Shown here one piece after another: positions 27,786 to 37,560 of a stretch of DNA of 64,000 nucleotides (its first letter is position 1; every line of letters starts with the position of its first letter). The notes beneath the pieces were generated by a model. That model was not told the origin of the DNA and did not search any database. It saw nothing but the letters and a program-made list of their open reading frames with translations. The stretch comes from Nocardia acidivorans NBRC 108247 (GTDB taxonomy: Bacteria > Actinomycetota > Actinomycetes > Mycobacteriales > Mycobacteriaceae). The stretch lies in contig NZ_BDAW01000014.1 of the NCBI RefSeq assembly GCF_001625085.1, positions 162,480 to 226,479 on the forward strand, given 5' to 3'. Position numbers and translations under genes: made by a program.

Positions 27786-28567
27786 TCGGCCGGTTGCGCC
27801 TGCGGCTGGGTGGTCGCGGGTGCGGCCGGGGCCGGTTTGGGCTTGTCCGCCCACTTGGTGGTGCCGTCCGCGGCCTGCATGGTGGTGAGCAGGTCGATAC
27901 CGGCGGCGACCAGGGTGGGGCTGCCGACCGCGATCGAACCGATGATGCCGCCCACCGCGGCGCCCATGGTGAGCCCGGGAACGCAACCGGCGGGCAGGGT
28001 GACGAAGCAACCGATGGTCGCGCCCAGGGCGGTGCCGATGAAGGTGCCGATGGTGGTGGCCAGGCCGAACTGGGTGGTGAAACTATTGAGCGCGAGGGTG
28101 TTCTCGTTCGCGGAGGCGACCGGTTTCACCGTGAGCGGTTGTGCGGCAAGGACACCCGCGGGCTTGTCCGGGGTCAGCACCAGGACCGTATTGCCCCGCT
28201 GCACCTCGGGCACGACCGGCACATCGACCCCGGCCAGATGGAATTCGAGCGGCAGGGTGAGCAGCACGCCGCCCCGATCGTCCTTCACATCGATCACATT
28301 CACGATGTCGGCCGGATCGATGGGCTGACCGTCGGCGGCGGTGACCACGCCGTCGTGTTCGGTCAGCCGGGTGGTCGGGTCCGAGCCGAGCGCTCGGGAG
28401 AGTTCGAAGGTGCCACCCTTCAGTGTGGTGACGACCGTTTTGTCCACCAGCTTCGCGGAGTACGCGATCTGCTGGGGTGCAGCGGGCTCGGCATTCGCCA
28501 GGCCGGTTGCCGCGGTCAGTGCGCCGATCACGAGGGAGGCGGCCGCGGTGGCGCTGCGGAACTCCAT
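27773..28567 (-). CDS. secreted protein with glycine-zipper segment, 264 aa
   Basis: The ATG at 28567 starts a Sec signal peptide (MEFRSATAAASLVIGALTAATGLANA, cleavage after ANA). Residues 25-150 are beta-rich. Residues 165-225 contain FIGTALGATIGCFVTLPAG then MGAAVGGIIGSIAVGSP, a small-residue zipper that can insert in or across a membrane. The tail is Pro/Ala/Gln-rich. This architecture is common in secreted nocardial proteins of unknown function. It is a single gene. Confidence 0.6.
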   Translation of the reverse strand: MEFRSATAAASLVIGALTAATGLANAEPAAPQQIAYSAKLVDKTVVTTLKGGTFELSRALGSDPTTRLTEHDGVVTAADGQPIDPADIVNVIDVKDDRGGVLLTLPLEFHLAGVDVPVVPEVQRGNTVLVLTPDKPAGVLAAQPLTVKPVASANENTLALNSFTTQFGLATTIGTFIGTALGATIGCFVTLPAGCVPGLTMGAAVGGIIGSIAVGSPTLVAAGIDLLTTMQAADGTTKWADKPKPAPAAPATTQPQAQPADQPK

Positions 28568-28744
28568 GCGGTATCCAATCGTCATCAGGTTCGGTCGAGA
28601 TCCAGCCGGAGAAGCTCAGTGGAACGCATAGTGGCCGATCATGTTTCGGCCGGAGCGAAGGCAGCGAAAACAAGTTCGCTGACGCGTCGCTCAGGATAGC
28701 GCCCCGGATGTGCCGCTGCCAGCAGAACGAGGCACACTGCGCTC

Positions 28745-29221
28745 ATGACCCTCAGGTACAGCGCGGGCGTTCTGCTCTTCCGCCGCACCCCCACCCTGGA
28801 AGTTCTGCTCGGACATATGGGCGGCCCGCTCTGGGCGAAGAAGGACGCGGCCGCCTGGTCCATCCCCAAGGGCGAGTACGAACCCGAACAGGAGCAGGCG
28901 CGTGCCGCCGCGGCCCGCGAATTCACCGAGGAACTCGGCCTCCCCGTCCCGGACGGTGACTGGCTCCCGCTCGGCGAGGTCGAATACGGCAGCGGTCGCG
29001 GCCGCAAACAGGTCACCGTCTGGGCAGTAGCGGGCGATCTCGATCCGGGCTCGGTGGTCCCCGGCACCTTCGACATGGAATGGCCACCGCGCTCCGGCCG
29101 CATCCAGCAGTTCCCGGAGATCGACCGCGCCGAATGGTTCACCCTCGACCTCGCCCGGGAGAAACTCGGCAAGGGCCAGCGCCCCTTCCTCGACCGCCTC
29201 GCCGAACTCGCGGGGTCCTAG
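28745..29221 (+). CDS. NUDIX hydrolase, 158 aa
   Basis: The Nudix box runs from GEYEPEQEQ to REFTEELG (about residues 43-65). It has one extra residue compared with the Gx5Ex7REUxEExGU consensus, but all catalytic Glu are present. The N-terminus SAGVLLFRR and PLWAKKDAAAWSIPKGEYEP matches the actinobacterial NUDIX subfamily that hydrolyses nucleoside diphosphate-linked substrates. Length is normal. The gene stands alone downstream of a divergent secreted-protein gene. Confidence 0.85.
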   Translation: MTLRYSAGVLLFRRTPTLEVLLGHMGGPLWAKKDAAAWSIPKGEYEPEQEQARAAAAREFTEELGLPVPDGDWLPLGEVEYGSGRGRKQVTVWAVAGDLDPGSVVPGTFDMEWPPRSGRIQQFPEIDRAEWFTLDLAREKLGKGQRPFLDRLAELAGS

Positions 29222-29239
29222 CGGGCTGCGCCGAGAGCC

Positions 29240-29347
29240 CCACCCGAGGGTTCGAAGATCACCGCGTGGGTAAAAGATCATTACACCGCGGTCCAGGTGG
29301 ACGGGGTCACGCTCTACGACCTGACCTCCCCGCGTACGACCGGGTGA
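29240..29347 (+). pseudogene. C-terminal remnant of a family-39 glycosyltransferase
   Basis: An open stretch ending in TGA at 29345-29347 reads GSKITAWVKDHYTAVQVDGV then TLYDLTSP. This resembles the last residues of actinobacterial ArnT/mannosyltransferase-like membrane glycosyltransferases (AWVxxxFTAxxVxGVTVYDLT). No start and no upstream membrane helices are present, so only the 3' end survives between the NUDIX gene and pnkp. Confidence 0.4.
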
Positions 29348-29514
29348 ATCGAGGGGCGGTACGGGCCGGACTCCTACGGTCCGCACCGGGCACGGCGGCG
29401 TCCGGTCCACCAGCCACACTGATGGACCGGACGCCCCCTGTGCAGGCGCCCCGGGCGTCCCGACTGAGCCGCGGGCGGAGGCGGGTGAGACCGTCTATAC
29501 CGATATGGGTCGCG

Positions 29515-32091
29515 TTACAGGCGGGGGTCGATCGGTTCGGTTTCCAGGGCCAGGATCGCGAAGACGGCTTCGTGTACGCGCCAGAGGGGTTCGCCGGTGA
29601 CGAAGCGGTCCAGGGCTTCCAGGCCGAGGGCGTATTCGCGCAGGGCGAGGGAGCGTTTGCCGCCGAGGCCGCGGCGGCGCAGGCGGCTCAGGTTGGCGGG
29701 GCGCAGGTATTCGGGGCCGTAGATGATCCGGAGGTATTCGGGACCACGGCATTTCACGCCCGGCTGGACCGGTCGGCCGCTGCGGGTGCCGCCGCCGGTG
29801 ACCAGTGATTCGGTCGGCTTGACCACCATGCCCTCACCACCGGCGGCGGTGAGGGCGGTCCACCAGGCGGTGGCGGCGGCTTCGCTGTCCGGATCGGCCA
29901 GGTGCACCACCGTACGCCGGGTGGGCGTGAACAGCTCCGGATCCGCCCCGACGAGCCGGTCGATCCGCTCCAGGTGCCAATTGTGCTCGCGCACCGCGTA
30001 ATTGACGCCCTGCGCGGCCAGGATCTGGAACGGTGCCAGGCGTATGCCGGTCAGCCCCTCGACCGGCCAGCAGTAGCGGCCGTAGGCGGTGGTGAAGGCC
30101 GCCGCGTCGGTCGCCCGGTCGGCGGTCCGCGCGGCGAGATCGGTGACGTCCACTCCGCGTTCGCGCACCGCGTCCAGCACCTGAGTCGCCGCGCCGAGTG
30201 CGGTCCGCGCCGCCGCGCCGACCGCCGCGTACTGGGTGCGCAGCAAGCCCATCGCCTTGGCGGACCACGGCAGCAGTTCGGTGTCCAGGGCGAGCCATTC
30301 GGTGCCCAATTCCTCGAAGAGCCCGGCTTTTTCGGCCGCGTCCCGCACGCGCGCGAGCAGCGTCTCACCCCGGTCGGGATCATCGAAGAACGGTCGTCCG
30401 GTCCGGGTGTACACCGCACCGGTGCTGCCGTCGGTCACCCCGAATCGATCGCGGGCGGCGGCGGCCGAGCGCGCCACCACGAGGACTGCCCGCGACCCCA
30501 TGTGCTTGTCCTCGCACACCACGGTCTCCACGCCTTCGGAGCGGTAGTACTCGAACGCCTGCGCCGGATGCTCCAGATATCCGTCGAGTGTCGAAGTGGC
30601 ACAGGGCGACATGGTCGGCGGCAGATAGACCAGCCAGCGCGGATCGACCGCGAACCGGCTCATCACCTCCAGCGCCGCACTGGCCGCCTCCTCCTGTACG
30701 CCGACCCGCGCCAGATAGCGGGTCTCCACCACCCGGCGGCCGATCACGTCGTCGAGATCGAGGACGCCGGGATCGCGGTGCACCATCCCGATGCCGGGCA
30801 CGACGCTGGGCGTCTCTAGCGGTCGCGTCGGCTCGTACCAGACCTGTTCGGCCGCAACCGAAACCGGCTCCCGCTCCGGATAGCGCAGCGCGGTGAGGCG
30901 GCCGCCGAACACTACGCCGGTATCGAGGCAGAGGGTGTTGTTCACCCACACCAGCTCGGCCATCGGGGTGTGCCCGTACAGCACGAGCGCCCGGCCCCGA
31001 TAGTCATTGGCCCACGGGTAGCGCACCGGCAGCCCGTATTCGTCTGTCTCACCGGTGGATTCGCCGTACATGGCGAATTCCCGGACCCGTCCGGAGGCGC
31101 GCCCCTGGAACTGCTCCTTCAGTCCGGCGTGCGCCACCACGAGATTGCCGTCGTCCAGCACATAGTGGCTGATCAGCCCGCGCATGAATTCCAGTGCGGC
31201 CTTGCGGAATTCGGGATCCTCACCCTCGAGCTGCGTCAGCGATTCGGCCAGCCCGTGCGTGGTCCGCACCTTGCGGCCGTCCAGTGCGCGCACCAGCTTG
31301 GACTCGTGATTTCCGGTGACGCACAGAGCGTTTTTCGCCGAGACCATGCCCATGACCAGGCGCAGCACGCCCGGGGTGTCCGGCCCGCGATCCACCAGAT
31401 CGCCGACGAACACCGCGGTCCGACCCTCCGGATGCCGCGCGTCCACCGCCCGTCCGGCGGTATCGCGTACTACCGCATACCCGAGTGCGCCCAGTAGCGT
31501 CTCCAATTCGGAGCGGCAGCCGTGCACATCGCCGATCACATCGAACGGCCCGGTCAGATCCCGGCGGTCGTTCCACAGCCGCTCGTTCACAATGGTCGTC
31601 GCCTCGATCTCGGCGGCGCCGTGCAGCACGTGCACCCGGCGGAAACCCTCCCGCTCCAGGAATCGCAGACCGCGCCGCAGATCGCGCTGCTGCCGCGCGA
31701 CCACATGCGGCCCGAAATCCCGATCGGGCCGAGAGGCATTGCGCCGCAGGCACTCCTGCTCGGGCACATCGAGCACAATGGCCACCGGCAGCACATCGTG
31801 CGCCCGCGCCAATTCGATCAACTCCTGGCGCGCCTTCGGCTGCACGTTGGTGGCGTCGACCACCGTGCGCAGCCCGCGCCGCAACCGCACCCCGGCGATA
31901 TGGTGCAGTAGCGCGAACGCCTCGGGCGTGGCCGCCTGATCGTTCTCGTCATCGCTGACGATGCCGCGACACGCGTCCGAGGAGATGATCGCCGTTTCGC
32001 GAAAGTGCTTGCGCGCGAAGGTGGATTTACCGGAACCGGTGCTGCCGATCAGCACCACCAGCGACAGTTCGGGGATGGAGAGCTCCGTCAT
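29515..32091 (-). CDS. pnkp: Pnkp polynucleotide kinase-phosphatase-adenylyltransferase, 858 aa
   Basis: A bacterial RNA repair enzyme with three domains. The 5' kinase has P-loop GSTGSGKS (about residues 15-22). The 2',3' phosphatase of the metallophosphoesterase type has DVHGC, GDLVDRGP, GNHES and later HAGL and GHTP motifs. The C-terminal ligase-like adenylyltransferase has the nucleotidyl Lys in EDKHMGSRA. With Hen1 it heals and seals RNAs cut by ribotoxins, leaving a 2'-O-methyl mark that blocks re-cleavage. The ATG overlaps the hen1 stop (ATGA). Length matches the family. Confidence 0.95.
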   Translation of the reverse strand: MTELSIPELSLVVLIGSTGSGKSTFARKHFRETAIISSDACRGIVSDDENDQAATPEAFALLHHIAGVRLRRGLRTVVDATNVQPKARQELIELARAHDVLPVAIVLDVPEQECLRRNASRPDRDFGPHVVARQQRDLRRGLRFLEREGFRRVHVLHGAAEIEATTIVNERLWNDRRDLTGPFDVIGDVHGCRSELETLLGALGYAVVRDTAGRAVDARHPEGRTAVFVGDLVDRGPDTPGVLRLVMGMVSAKNALCVTGNHESKLVRALDGRKVRTTHGLAESLTQLEGEDPEFRKAALEFMRGLISHYVLDDGNLVVAHAGLKEQFQGRASGRVREFAMYGESTGETDEYGLPVRYPWANDYRGRALVLYGHTPMAELVWVNNTLCLDTGVVFGGRLTALRYPEREPVSVAAEQVWYEPTRPLETPSVVPGIGMVHRDPGVLDLDDVIGRRVVETRYLARVGVQEEAASAALEVMSRFAVDPRWLVYLPPTMSPCATSTLDGYLEHPAQAFEYYRSEGVETVVCEDKHMGSRAVLVVARSAAAARDRFGVTDGSTGAVYTRTGRPFFDDPDRGETLLARVRDAAEKAGLFEELGTEWLALDTELLPWSAKAMGLLRTQYAAVGAAARTALGAATQVLDAVRERGVDVTDLAARTADRATDAAAFTTAYGRYCWPVEGLTGIRLAPFQILAAQGVNYAVREHNWHLERIDRLVGADPELFTPTRRTVVHLADPDSEAAATAWWTALTAAGGEGMVVKPTESLVTGGGTRSGRPVQPGVKCRGPEYLRIIYGPEYLRPANLSRLRRRGLGGKRSLALREYALGLEALDRFVTGEPLWRVHEAVFAILALETEPIDPRL

Positions 32092-33695
32092 TGCGCGGCT
32101 CCCTTCTCGTCATTCGCGGTCTTGGTGAAGACCGCCATCTGCGTCGGCGCGCCGAGTTCGTCATCGATCAGGCCGATGGGTTCGAAACGCACCCGATAGC
32201 CGTAGGTTGCGCCGACCCGCGCCGCCCATTCGGCGAATTCGGCGCGGCTCCACTCGAATCGGTGATCAGAGTGCCGGAAAGCACCGTGCGCCAGACCCTC
32301 GTAGAGCACGTTGTACTCCCCGTTCGGTGTCGTCACGATCACCGCTCCGGGGGCGGCGGCACCGAATACCGCCTGCTCCAACGCGTTCAGCCGGTTCTCG
32401 TCGACGTGCTCGATCACCTCCATGAGCACCGCGGCGTCGTAGCCGCGCAGCGAGGCATCGGTATAGGTGAGCGCACCCTGGCGGATGCCGACCCGCTGCG
32501 TCTGCCACAGCGGCAGTCGTCGCATCCGCCGCTCCGCGATGCGCAGCGAGCGCACCGAGACATCAATGCCCACAATCTCATCGAACGATCGATCCGCGAT
32601 CAGCTCGCGCAGCAGCGCGCCCTCACCGCAGCCCAGATCCAGTACCCGCTGCGCACCGACCGAGCGCAGTGCGGCCAGCACGGCCGACCGCCGCATCACC
32701 GCGAGCGACAGTACCGGGGCTTGGTCCGCTGCGTCGCACTCCGCGGCAGTCGTGCACACCGGTTCGTCCTGTGTGAGAAGACCACCCGCGTTCCCCGCCT
32801 CGGATTCCCTTGCCACGGTGGGGAACACGTCCCCCGCCGCCCCGTCCCGCTCGGCGGCCCGCACCGCCGCGGTGGCCGCCGCGACATCCTGCGCCAACTC
32901 GTCGATATTCACATCGACCGCCCCGAACTGCTCGGGCTCGAGATCATCCAACTCGGCCAGCCGGGCCAGCGCGGTGCGCACCAGCGAATGCCGCCGCGCC
33001 AGGTACCGCCGTGTGATCCAATCCCGCGCCGGATGGGAATTCAGCCACCCGGCCCCGAAGCGCAACAGCTTGTCGACCTCGGCCGCATCCAGGAAGTAGT
33101 GCTTGCTCCCGTCCAGCACGGGCAGCAGCACGTACAGGTGCGACAGCGCGTCCGACAGTCGCAGCGTGCCGGTCAGCGTCAACCGCAGATAATGCGAATC
33201 CCCCCACTCCGGAAAAGCGGGGTCCAGCGGCAGGGGAGTGGCCTCGACCGTCCAGCCCAGCGGTCCGAAGACCTGTTCGGCCGCGTCCGCCCCGCCCTTG
33301 CACGGCACCGCGGGCAACTCGATCCGCAGCGGCAGTTCCGTCTCCGCCAATTCCGGTCGCCGCGCGCAACGCCCGTGCAGGGCGGACCCGAACACCGTGG
33401 AGATGGCCACCGACAGCAGTGACGACGCCGCGTACGGCCGATCGTTCACATACTGTCCGAGGCTGAATTCCGCTGCGCCCTTGGTCTTTCCGCGCACCAA
33501 TCGCACCGGATCGATCTCCAGCAGCAGTGCCGCCGTGCAGCGTTCGTCGCCCGCCTCGGGGTACAGCACATGCGCCACCCCGTAGGACTGCTCGAAGCTT
33601 TGCGCCCTCCCGGGGTTCTTGTGCAGCAGGTATCCCAGTTCACTCGCCGCCCAGGCGGCGCCATCCGGTCGTGTACAGGTGATTGTCAGCAGCAC
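32088..33695 (-). CDS. hen1: Hen1 RNA 3'-terminal ribose 2'-O-methyltransferase, 535 aa
   Basis: The GTG at 33695 gives the usual bacterial Hen1 start (LLTITCTRPDGA...LGYLLHKNPGR); longer in-frame sequence upstream is non-coding. The N-terminal half is the bacterial Hen1 ligase-activating region. The C-terminal half is a methyltransferase with LDLGCGEG (motif I) and the metal-binding EVIEHVDE, followed by a His-rich F-R-H-S-D-H-R-F segment. It methylates the 2'-OH at the cleaved RNA end before Pnkp ligation. It forms a two-gene operon with pnkp. Confidence 0.95.
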   Translation of the reverse strand: MLLTITCTRPDGAAWAASELGYLLHKNPGRAQSFEQSYGVAHVLYPEAGDERCTAALLLEIDPVRLVRGKTKGAAEFSLGQYVNDRPYAASSLLSVAISTVFGSALHGRCARRPELAETELPLRIELPAVPCKGGADAAEQVFGPLGWTVEATPLPLDPAFPEWGDSHYLRLTLTGTLRLSDALSHLYVLLPVLDGSKHYFLDAAEVDKLLRFGAGWLNSHPARDWITRRYLARRHSLVRTALARLAELDDLEPEQFGAVDVNIDELAQDVAAATAAVRAAERDGAAGDVFPTVARESEAGNAGGLLTQDEPVCTTAAECDAADQAPVLSLAVMRRSAVLAALRSVGAQRVLDLGCGEGALLRELIADRSFDEIVGIDVSVRSLRIAERRMRRLPLWQTQRVGIRQGALTYTDASLRGYDAAVLMEVIEHVDENRLNALEQAVFGAAAPGAVIVTTPNGEYNVLYEGLAHGAFRHSDHRFEWSRAEFAEWAARVGATYGYRVRFEPIGLIDDELGAPTQMAVFTKTANDEKGAAQ

Positions 33696-33808
33696 CCGGT
33701 CGATGCTCCCGTACCCCCGCAAACCCGGCAAACGCATTTCCGCACGACCGTGTAGTTTCGGCGCGGTGCCGCAAGCCTTGCGGCGTCCGATGACTGGCAG
33801 GAGCGGGT

Positions 33809-34384
33809 ATGCGCGTGGTGGGCAAGGTCGGTGCGATCGGCGCGGTGGCGGCCGCGGTGCTGGTGATGGCGGGCTGCGGGAGCGGCGACGACTCCAAGGC
33901 GGATGCGACGACCACGGCCAAGGCCACGACTTCGACTGCGGCACAGCAGCAGTCGGCGGCGCAGACCCGGTCCAAGGGCCGTGAGTGCACCGCGGACGAC
34001 ATCAAGGTCGACGGCGGCTTCGGCACGGCCCCCACCATCACGATTCCGGACGACTGCGATCCGCCCAAGACGCTGATCACCAAGGATCTGGCCCCGGGCA
34101 GCGGTCCGGGCGCGCAGTCCGGTCAGAAGCTGACCATGAACTACTCCCTGATCACCTGGTCAGACAAGAAGAAACTGGACAGCTCCTTCGACCGCGGCGA
34201 GCCGTTCACGCTCACCCTGGGCGCGGGCGAGGTCATCAAGGGCTGGGATCAGGGCCTGGTCGGGGTCCAGCAGGGCGCGCGCCGACTGCTGATCGTCCCG
34301 CCGGACCTCGGTTACGGCGCGGGCGGCCGCGGGATGAAGCCGTACGAGACCCTCGTCTTCGTGACCGACGCCGTCAAGGTCTAA
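33809..34384 (+). CDS. FKBP-type peptidyl-prolyl isomerase lipoprotein, 191 aa
   Basis: The signal and lipobox VLVMAGC put Cys at about residue 23, followed by a Thr/Ala linker. The FKBP domain fills the C-terminal 110 residues: SGQKLTMNYSLITW, LDSSFDRGEPFTLTLGAGEVIKGWDQGLVGVQQGARRLLIVPPDLGYGAGG. The aromatic pocket residues are mostly present. It should fold exported proteins at the membrane surface. It is a single gene followed by a hairpin terminator. Confidence 0.9.
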   Translation: MRVVGKVGAIGAVAAAVLVMAGCGSGDDSKADATTTAKATTSTAAQQQSAAQTRSKGRECTADDIKVDGGFGTAPTITIPDDCDPPKTLITKDLAPGSGPGAQSGQKLTMNYSLITWSDKKKLDSSFDRGEPFTLTLGAGEVIKGWDQGLVGVQQGARRLLIVPPDLGYGAGGRGMKPYETLVFVTDAVKV

Positions 34385-34419
34385 CCCGCCTCTCCGCGCC
34401 TTCAGCCGGGCGTTGGGTG

Positions 34420-34451
34420 CCCCCACCGGCCCCGTTCCGGGCCGGCGGGGG
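34420..34451 (+). terminator. GC-rich terminator hairpin
   Basis: CCCCC-A-CCGGCCC (34420-34432) pairs with GGGCCGG-C-GGGGG (34439-34451), with one A-C mismatch. No clear T-tract, as is common in actinobacteria. Confidence 0.6.
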
Positions 34452-34531
34452 TGCGGGTTGGGTTCTGGGGAGTACCCCGGAGTTACCCCCGACTCGCTGA
34501 ATCAGTCGTCGCGTTCCCCTGACACATCCGA

Positions 34532-34562
34532 TTGCGCTGCGCCCAGAACCGTCGACTAACCT
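34532..34562 (+). promoter_or_regulatory. possible tig promoter
   Basis: TTGCGC (34532-34537) and TAACCT (34557-34562) are 19 nt apart, 64 bp before the tig start. Weak evidence. Confidence 0.3.
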
Positions 34563-34626
34563 GGTCGGGATGCGTTCGGGGGGAACCTAGACGTCAACCA
34601 AGAATCAACGAACAAGGAGCATGTCC

Positions 34627-36030
34627 GTGAAGAGCACCGTCGAGCAGCTGAGCCCGACCCGGGTCCGGATTAACGTCGAGGTGCCCTTCGAGGAGCTGAA
34701 GCCGGATTTCGACAAGGCATACAAGGCGCTCGCAGGGCAGATCCGCATTCCCGGCTTCCGTCCGGGCAAGGCGCCCGCGAAGCTGATCGAGGCGCGTGTG
34801 GGCCGCGGCGCGGTGCTGGAGCAGGTCGTCAATGACGTCCTGCCCAAGCGCTACAGCGACGCTGTGATCGCCACCGAGGTCAAGGTCATCGGCCAGCCCG
34901 AGATCGAGATCACCAAGATCGAAGACGGCGAAGAGCTGGCGTTCACCGCCGAGGTCGACGTCCGCCCGGAGATCACCCTCCCCGACTTCTCGGCCATCGC
35001 CGTCAGCGTCGATCCGATCGAGATCAAGGACGAGGACATCGAGGAGCAGCTGAACTCGCTGCGTCAGCGCTTCGGCACCCTGACCGCGGTCGACCGCGCC
35101 ATCGCCGATGGCGACTTCGTGTCCATCGACCTGTCGGCCACCGTCGACGGCGTCGAGGTCGAAGAGGCCAGCACCACCGGCCTGTCGCACGAGGTCGGTT
35201 CGGGCCAGCTCATCGAGGGCCTCGACGAGACCCTGATCGGCCTGAAGGCGGAGGAGTCCAAGGACTTCACCTCCAAGCTGGTCGCCGGAGAGCACGCGGG
35301 CAAGGAAGCCGTCATCACCGTGACCGTGCAGTCGGTCAAGGAGCGCGAGCTGCCCGAGGCCGATGACGAGTTCGCCCAGCTGGCAAGCGAATTCGACACC
35401 ATCGACGAGCTGAAGGAAGACCTCAAGGGCCGCGTCGAGCGCGTCAAGAAGGTCGAGCAGGCCGGCGCCATCCGCGACAAGGTCCTCGAGACCCTGCTGG
35501 AGACCGTCGAGATCCCGCTGCCGGAGAAGGTCGTCCAGGCCGAGATCGACGCCGTGCTGCACGACGCCGTGCACGGTTTCGACCACGACGAGGCCAAGCT
35601 GGCCGAGGCGCTCGAGGCGCAGGGCTCCTCCCGCGAGGAGTTCGACAAGGACACCAAGGAGTCGGCCGAGAAGTCGGTCAAGACCCAGCTGCTCCTGGAC
35701 GCCGTCGCCGAGGCGGAGAACACCCAGGTCGGCCAGGACGAGCTGTACGAGCGGATCATCTTCCAGGCGCAGCGCTATGGCATGTCGCCCGATCAGTTCA
35801 TCCAGCAGATCCAGCAGGCCGGTCAGCTGGGTGCGGTCTTCGCCGATGTGCGCCGCGGTAAGGCCCTCGCGGGTGTGGTGGTCCAGGCCACCGTCACCGA
35901 CACCGCGGGCAATGCCGTGGACACCGCGGAAATGTTCGGCAACCCGGCCGAAGAGGCCGAAGAGGTCTCCGCCGAGGAGCTGGCCGAGGTCGCCGACGCC
36001 ACCGCGGCCGCCGAGGTCGAGGCCAAGTAA
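34627..36030 (+). CDS. tig: trigger factor, 467 aa
   Basis: A ribosome-bound folding chaperone with prolyl isomerase activity. The GTG at 34627 is chosen over the ATG at 34621: AAGGAG is 7 nt before the GTG but only 1 nt before the ATG, and the resulting N-terminus [20 protein letters not shown] matches mycobacterial Tig. The ribosome-docking GFRPGKAP motif is at about residues 41-48, followed by the PPIase domain ([20 protein letters not shown]) and a helical C-terminal cage. The tail is acidic and Ala/Glu-rich. It is upstream of clpP1-clpP2, the usual actinobacterial order. Confidence 0.97.
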   Translation: MKSTVEQLSPTRVRINVEVPFEELKPDFDKAYKALAGQIRIPGFRPGKAPAKLIEARVGRGAVLEQVVNDVLPKRYSDAVIATEVKVIGQPEIEITKIEDGEELAFTAEVDVRPEITLPDFSAIAVSVDPIEIKDEDIEEQLNSLRQRFGTLTAVDRAIADGDFVSIDLSATVDGVEVEEASTTGLSHEVGSGQLIEGLDETLIGLKAEESKDFTSKLVAGEHAGKEAVITVTVQSVKERELPEADDEFAQLASEFDTIDELKEDLKGRVERVKKVEQAGAIRDKVLETLLETVEIPLPEKVVQAEIDAVLHDAVHGFDHDEAKLAEALEAQGSSREEFDKDTKESAEKSVKTQLLLDAVAEAENTQVGQDELYERIIFQAQRYGMSPDQFIQQIQQAGQLGAVFADVRRGKALAGVVVQATVTDTAGNAVDTAEMFGNPAEEAEEVSAEELAEVADATAAAEVEAK

Positions 36031-36107
36031 AGACCGAGGTCGGTGCCGGGCAACCGGATTCGGCCCAGGCCGGGTAGGTTGCGGAGGCGAAGACCCCGTA
36101 GGTTTTG

Positions 36108-36165
36108 CGCTGTGAGCGAAGCAGGGTGGTACCGGGAGTTCGGTGCCGCCCTGTTTCGTTAGGGT
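36108..36165 (+). promoter_or_regulatory. clpP1P2 promoter region with ClgR-like box
   Basis: CGCTGTGAGCG followed by AAG (36108-36121) is close to the actinobacterial ClgR consensus CGCYNANRGCGWWS, with one mismatch. TAGGGT (36160-36165) is a good -10 candidate 76 bp before clpP1. ClgR activation of clp genes is known in corynebacteria, mycobacteria and streptomycetes; binding here is inferred. Confidence 0.45.
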
Positions 36166-36241
36166 CAGTGTCAGCACTGAATCTTCCAAGTGATCAGTAG
36201 GGGCTTGGTGGGACCGAGCCGGTGAGAGAGGGCAGGTATCC

Positions 36242-36847
36242 GTGACAATCAATCAGGCAGGGGTGCACATGACATCCGCGACTGCTGGTCTGAACCTCAG
36301 TGATTCGGTGTACGAGCGGCTCCTGCGTGAGCGCATCATCTTCCTGGGCACCCAGGTGGACGACGACATCGCCAATAAGCTGTGCGCTCAGATCCTGTTG
36401 CTCTCGGCCGAGGATCCGACCAAGGACATCGAGCTCTACATCAACTCGCCCGGTGGTTCGGTGACCGCCGGAATGGCCATCTACGACACCATGCAGTTCG
36501 CCGAGTGCGATATCCGCACGGTCGGAATGGGTTTGGCCGCGTCGATGGGTCAGTTCCTGCTCGCCGCGGGTACCAAGGGCAAGCGTTTCGCACTGCCGCA
36601 CGCGCGGATCATGATGCATCAGCCCTCGGCCGGTATCGGTGGTTCGGCCGCGGATATCGCCATTCAGGCGGAGCAGTTCGCGTACACCAAGCGTGAGATG
36701 AACGAGCTGCAGGCGCAGTTCACCGGCAAGTCCGTCGAGCAGGTCACCGCCGACGCCGACCGCGACCGCTGGTTCACCGCCGCGGAGGCGCTCGAGTACG
36801 GATTCATCGACCGGGTGATCAGCAGCGCCGCGCAGACCAGCCGCTGA
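36242..36847 (+). CDS. clpP1: ClpP1 protease subunit, 201 aa
   Basis: Serine protease subunit of the ClpXP/ClpCP machine. The Ser nucleophile lies in [10 protein letters not shown], the His in RIMMHQP, and the Asp in the following conserved region. The GTG at 36242 or ATG at 36269 could start it; processing of the N-terminal propeptide makes this difficult to decide. In actinobacteria ClpP1 pairs with ClpP2 to form the active mixed tetradecamer. The clpP2 gene is 35 nt downstream. Confidence 0.95.
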   Translation: MTINQAGVHMTSATAGLNLSDSVYERLLRERIIFLGTQVDDDIANKLCAQILLLSAEDPTKDIELYINSPGGSVTAGMAIYDTMQFAECDIRTVGMGLAASMGQFLLAAGTKGKRFALPHARIMMHQPSAGIGGSAADIAIQAEQFAYTKREMNELQAQFTGKSVEQVTADADRDRWFTAAEALEYGFIDRVISSAAQTSR

Positions 36848-36882
36848 AGCCGCCCACCCACCTGACTTATTTGGAGACGCAT

Positions 36883-37560
36883 ATGTCGAACATGATGGAT
36901 CCGCGCTCCGCGGGCATCACCTTCGCCGCTGCCGGTTCTCAACTGCCGCAGTCGCGCTACATCCTGCCGTCGTTCGTCGAGCACTCGAGCTTCGGTGTCA
37001 AGGAGTCCAACCCGTACAACAAGCTGTTCGAGGAGCGCATCATCTTCCTCGGCGCGCAGGTGGACGACACCTCCGCGAACGACATCATGGCGCAGCTGCT
37101 GGTGCTGGAATCCCTTGACCCGGACCGGGATATCACGATGTACATCAACTCGCCCGGTGGTTCGTTCACCGCGCTGATGGCCATCTACGACACCATGCAG
37201 TACGTGCGCGCCGATGTCGCGACCGTCTGCCTGGGCCAGGCCGCCTCGGCCGCCGCCGTCCTGCTGGCCGCCGGCGCGCCGGGTAAGCGCGCCGCGCTGC
37301 CGAACGCCCGTGTGCTGATCCACCAGCCGTCCACTTCGGGCGGTATCCAGGGTCAGGTCTCGGATCTGGAGATCCAGGCCGCCGAGATCGAGCGCATGCG
37401 CCGTCTCATGGAGACCACGCTGGCGCACCACACCGGCAAGGACGCGGATGTCATCCGCAAGGACACCGATCGCGACAAGATCCTCACCGCCGCGGAGGCG
37501 AAGGACTACGGGATCATCGATCAGGTCTTCGAGTACCGCAAGCTCAGCGCACAGAAGTGA
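36883..37560 (+). CDS. clpP2: ClpP2 protease subunit, 225 aa
   Basis: Second ClpP paralogue. The ATG at 36883 has GGAG 6 nt upstream (an in-frame TTG at 36871 has none). Catalytic motifs are [15 protein letters not shown] (Ser), ARVLIHQPS (His) and the Asp-containing region downstream. The N-terminal 40 residues are a propeptide-like extension ([20 protein letters not shown]), as in mycobacterial ClpP2. It works with ClpP1 and the ClpX unfoldase encoded next. Confidence 0.95.
   Translation: MSNMMDPRSAGITFAAAGSQLPQSRYILPSFVEHSSFGVKESNPYNKLFEERIIFLGAQVDDTSANDIMAQLLVLESLDPDRDITMYINSPGGSFTALMAIYDTMQYVRADVATVCLGQAASAAAVLLAAGAPGKRAALPNARVLIHQPSTSGGIQGQVSDLEIQAAEIERMRRLMETTLAHHTGKDADVIRKDTDRDKILTAAEAKDYGIIDQVFEYRKLSAQK

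Noticed and set aside
34621..34626. ATG at 34621 as trigger factor start
   Set aside because: AAGGAG is 1 nt away, too close. The GTG at 34627 has 7 nt spacing and matches the family N-terminus.
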